NCBI GenBank assembly: GCA_009778415.1
Contig: WRJV01000228.1
Span: 1-7,860, forward strand
Direction of reading: 5' to 3'
Source: Clostridiales bacterium
GTDB lineage: Bacteria; Bacillota; Clostridia; Peptostreptococcales; Anaerovoracaceae
Length of the DNA stretch: 7,860 bases
Part shown: positions 6,589 to 7,860 of the stretch, one piece after another
Position numbering within the stretch: position 1 is the first letter of the stretch
How the letters are laid out: each line of letters opens with the position of its first letter
The notes under the pieces: model-generated
Told to the model about the DNA's origin: nothing
Seen by the model: the letters and a program-made list of their open reading frames with translations, nothing else
The model's database searches: none
Position numbers and translations under genes: made by a program

Positions 6589-6623
6589 GAAGTAACCGCC
6601 GAGTGTGTTTTGGCGGTTACTTC
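6589..6623. repeat. 12-bp perfect inverted repeat at the broken end of the DUF4143 gene
   Basis: GAAGTAACCGCC (6589-6600) and GGCGGTTACTTC (6612-6623) are exact reverse complements around an 11-nt loop. The right arm lies inside the DUF4143 reading frame (codes GGYF), while the left arm lies in sequence with no resemblance to that protein. It begins 28 bp after the NTF2-like stop. The RNA hairpin could end or protect the operon transcript, but neither strand has a following T-run. It may instead be a scar of the rearrangement that removed the 5' part of the ATPase gene. Confidence 0.6.
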
Positions 6624-7367
6624 CGAACCGGAGGCATGCCGGAGGCGGTTGACGTTTGGATGCGCACAAAGGACGTCCAGCGCGTCGAGGCTGTACAGCA
6701 ACAGATACTGAACGCCTACCAACTGGATTTCGCCAAGCATGCGCCACCGAAGGATTTCCCAAAACTGGCCGCCATATGGCACTCCATCCCTCAGCAGCTC
6801 TCAAAAGAAAACAGCAAATTCATTTTCAATCAGGTTAAGAAAGGGTGGCGGGCGAAGGATTTGGAGGACGCCTTGGAATGGCTGATTTCGGCGGGCCTTG
6901 TCTACAAGGTTTCTAAAATTGAAAAACCGTTTGTGCCCTTATCTGCCTACGCCGATAAGACTTATTTTAAACTGTATCTGTCTGACGTTGGGCTGCTGCG
7001 CAAAATGGCAAACGTATCCGCAGGGCACATTCTTCAAAAAAGCGGCGAATTACAAGAGTTCAAGATCGCGATGACAGAAAACTACGTCTTGAGCGAAATG
7101 ATGAACCAGTATGAAGCTGAATGGTTTTACTGGAAATCCGGCAATTCTGCCGAAGTGGACTTTTTACTGCAACACGATACCTATGTCGTCCCGGTCGAAG
7201 TGAAGTCAGAACACAGCAACAAAGCGAAGTCCCTTGCTGAATACAGCAAAAAGTACAGCCCAAAGCTGTCCGTTATAACCTCAATGAACAATGTCGCCTT
7301 TGGCGAGGTCAAGCATATCCCCCTCTACCTCCTGTGGCAGATTAAAAAGTACCTAGCGCCTCAATAA
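6603..7367 (+). pseudogene. 5'-truncated DUF4143-family ATPase remnant
   Basis: The 254 residues readable from a GTG at 6603 correspond to the C-terminal half of the AAA_14/DUF4143 protein family, whose members are normally about 400-450 residues. Recognisable family segments are YFRTGGMPEAV (6-16), ILNAYQLDFAKHA (35-47), a winged-helix-like region (72-110), LYLSDVGLLRKM (124-135), TENYVLSE (158-165), and the PD-(D/E)XK-like core AEVDFLLQ...VPVEVKSE (183-203; Asp186, Glu199, Lys201). The N-terminal AAA domain with Walker A and B is absent. Upstream in-frame sequence back to 6540 shows neither a start with a ribosome binding site nor family similarity, and the break coincides with the 12-bp inverted repeat. 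The remaining frame is uninterrupted, so the loss is probably recent or the fragment is still translated. It is unrelated in function to the operon before it. The family itself has no settled role. Confidence 0.82.
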
Positions 7368-7383
7368 ACAGCCATCGTTTGTC

Positions 7384-7390
7384 AAGGAGG
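7384..7390 (+). promoter_or_regulatory. Orphan consensus ribosome binding site
   Basis: AAGGAGG lies 17 bp after the DUF4143 remnant stop but serves no obvious gene. The possible starts after it give only a two-codon ORF (TTG at 7393) or an eight-codon ORF (ATT at 7396-7398, stop 7420-7422). It could be a relic of a decayed gene or a leader peptide for the small ORF that starts 80 bp later. Confidence 0.3.
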
Positions 7391-7421
7391 TTTGTATTAG
7401 TAATTTCTTTGGTGGTTGTTA

Positions 7422-7438
7422 AAACAATCGCATTGTTT
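7422..7438. repeat. 17-bp palindrome upstream of the small ORF
   Basis: AAACAAT-CGC-ATTGTTT: perfect 7-bp arms around a 3-bp centre. It is 17 bp before the TAAGGAGG site (7455-7462) of the next small ORF. The size and symmetry suit a dimeric repressor operator, though no clear -35/-10 pair accompanies it. An AT-rich hairpin in a leader is the alternative. Confidence 0.4.
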
Positions 7439-7471
7439 CCGATACGCGAGACAATAAGGAGGCGATTCGCA

Positions 7472-7651
7472 TTGATAAAAAGAAAGTTGAGTGATACGGA
7501 GTTTCGGCTTATGCAAGGCTGTATGAAACTGGCGCATGGCTACGATTCCGGAATAGCAGACAATACTGCTGACATAGTATTCGCGATTGAGATCGCTTAT
7601 AAAAAGCGTGAAGAACTTCTTGACGACTTGTCCGGAACACTGTTATCGTAA
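7472..7651 (+). CDS. Small hypothetical protein, 59 aa
   Basis: I do not recognise a family. The TTG at 7472 has an excellent ribosome binding site, TAAGGAGG (7455-7462), with a 9-nt spacer. The reading frame extends upstream to a TTG at 7379, but that would place the ribosome binding site inside the coding sequence, so I reject the longer form. The product is soluble-looking and helical: KRKLSDTEFRLM, then a GYDSGIADNTAD turn, then a charged helix IAYKKREELLDDL. It has no signal peptide or membrane segment. Its last 55 bp overlap the 3' end of the DUF2442 gene on the opposite strand, so at most one of the two termini is likely to be ancestral. It could be a small accessory-region protein or a chance ORF; the ribosome binding site argues for real translation. 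Confidence 0.5.
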   Translation: MIKRKLSDTEFRLMQGCMKLAHGYDSGIADNTADIVFAIEIAYKKREELLDDLSGTLLS

Positions 7652-7860
7652 AGCGTATTAGGGCAAAAATCTTGGCCGGTCGCCCATTCTATCTCGCCGT
7701 CAACGACAGTAACGCTGTTGAATAGCCTCACATCAAATAATGGGCTGTAAAACTTGTGTTTCAAATTGGGCTTGAAATCATATACGCGCTTTTCGTTCTC
7801 ACCAAAAGTGAGAGCAAGTCGATAATCATCAAGCGGCGTTACCGCCGTCAATATTGGATA
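7597..7860 (-). CDS. DUF2442 domain protein, 5' end outside window
   Basis: The reading frame is open to the right edge. It starts at TTG 7851 within the window, but three more in-frame codons (YPI) precede that and resemble the usual 'MYP' opening of the family, so the true ATG is probably just outside. Family features seen are PLDDYRLALTFGENEKRVYDF, then KPNL, SPLFDVRLFNSV, and the closing EWATGQDFCPNTLY, which fits the W-x-x-G-x-D-x-x-P-x-x-L signature. After NTLYDNSV, where many homologues end, about 12 serine/arginine-rich residues continue across the convergent small ORF. DUF2442 genes often sit next to DUF4160 genes in suspected toxin-antitoxin-like pairs. Any partner would lie to the right of the window. 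Function is unproven. Confidence 0.78.
   Translation of the reverse strand, partial: YPILTAVTPLDDYRLALTFGENEKRVYDFKPNLKHKFYSPLFDVRLFNSVTVVDGEIEWATGQDFCPNTLYDNSVPDKSSRSSSRFL

Noticed and set aside
6589..6623. Intrinsic terminator after the NTF2-like gene
   Set aside because: The stem is strong, but neither strand has a T-run after it and the right arm is coding sequence of the DUF4143 remnant, so I list it only as an inverted repeat.
6219..6782. Minus-strand open frame (187 codons) opposite the NTF2-like gene
   Set aside because: No ribosome binding site and a low-complexity, family-free translation. The plus strand has a well-initiated NTF2-like gene over the same bases.
7379..7471. Longer 90-residue form of the small right-end ORF
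   Set aside because: Its TTG start has no ribosome binding site, while the strong TAAGGAGG lies inside it and points to TTG 7472.

Overview
The window looks like a chromosomal segment of a Clostridia-type Firmicute. This is inferred from Shine-Dalgarno sites of the AAAGGAG/AGGAGG type, well-formed sigma-A promoters, a Gram-positive-style secreted and membrane-anchored protein, and family content typical of anaerobes (PucR-type regulator, BaiCD/FadH-like flavoenzyme, DUF4143 and DUF2442 proteins). The genus cannot be read from the sequence.

Left third (1-2760, minus strand): a two-gene operon. It is transcribed leftward from an exact-consensus promoter (TTGACA, 17 bp, TATAAT; 2712-2740). The first gene encodes a secreted von Willebrand factor A protein with an intact MIDAS, a beta-rich ectodomain, one C-terminal membrane helix and a cytoplasmic tail of about 115 residues. 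The second, cut by the window edge, encodes a tubulin/FtsZ-superfamily protein in which nucleotide-binding loops T1-T4 can be recognised. This matches the poorly characterised tubulin-like plus VWA gene neighbourhoods proposed on comparative grounds to act in membrane remodelling. It is the strongest candidate here for an under-described system.

Middle (2809-6561): a PucR-family regulator on the minus strand lies divergent from a metabolic operon on the plus strand. Both promoters fit in about 50 bp, and their -10 elements overlap on opposite strands. The operon encodes an Old Yellow Enzyme-type FMN/4Fe-4S/FAD reductase (FadH/BaiCD/2-enoate reductase class), followed 15 bp later by a small NTF2/SnoaL-like protein. 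The leader of about 110 nt holds two consecutive GC-rich hairpins just before the ribosome binding site. The best-placed initiation codon for the reductase is a rare ATT. The simplest reading is a substrate-inducible pathway reducing an unsaturated carboxylate, enone or steroid-like compound.

Right end (6562-7860): a degraded accessory region. A 12-bp perfect inverted repeat marks the point where a DUF4143 ATPase gene has lost its N-terminal AAA half. After it come a 17-bp palindrome, an orphan 59-aa ORF with a strong ribosome binding site, and, converging on and overlapping that ORF, a DUF2442 gene that runs off the right edge.

Intergenic stretches: none exceeds 300 bp. I saw no RNA gene, CRISPR array, intact transposase or attachment site, and no convincing intrinsic terminator.
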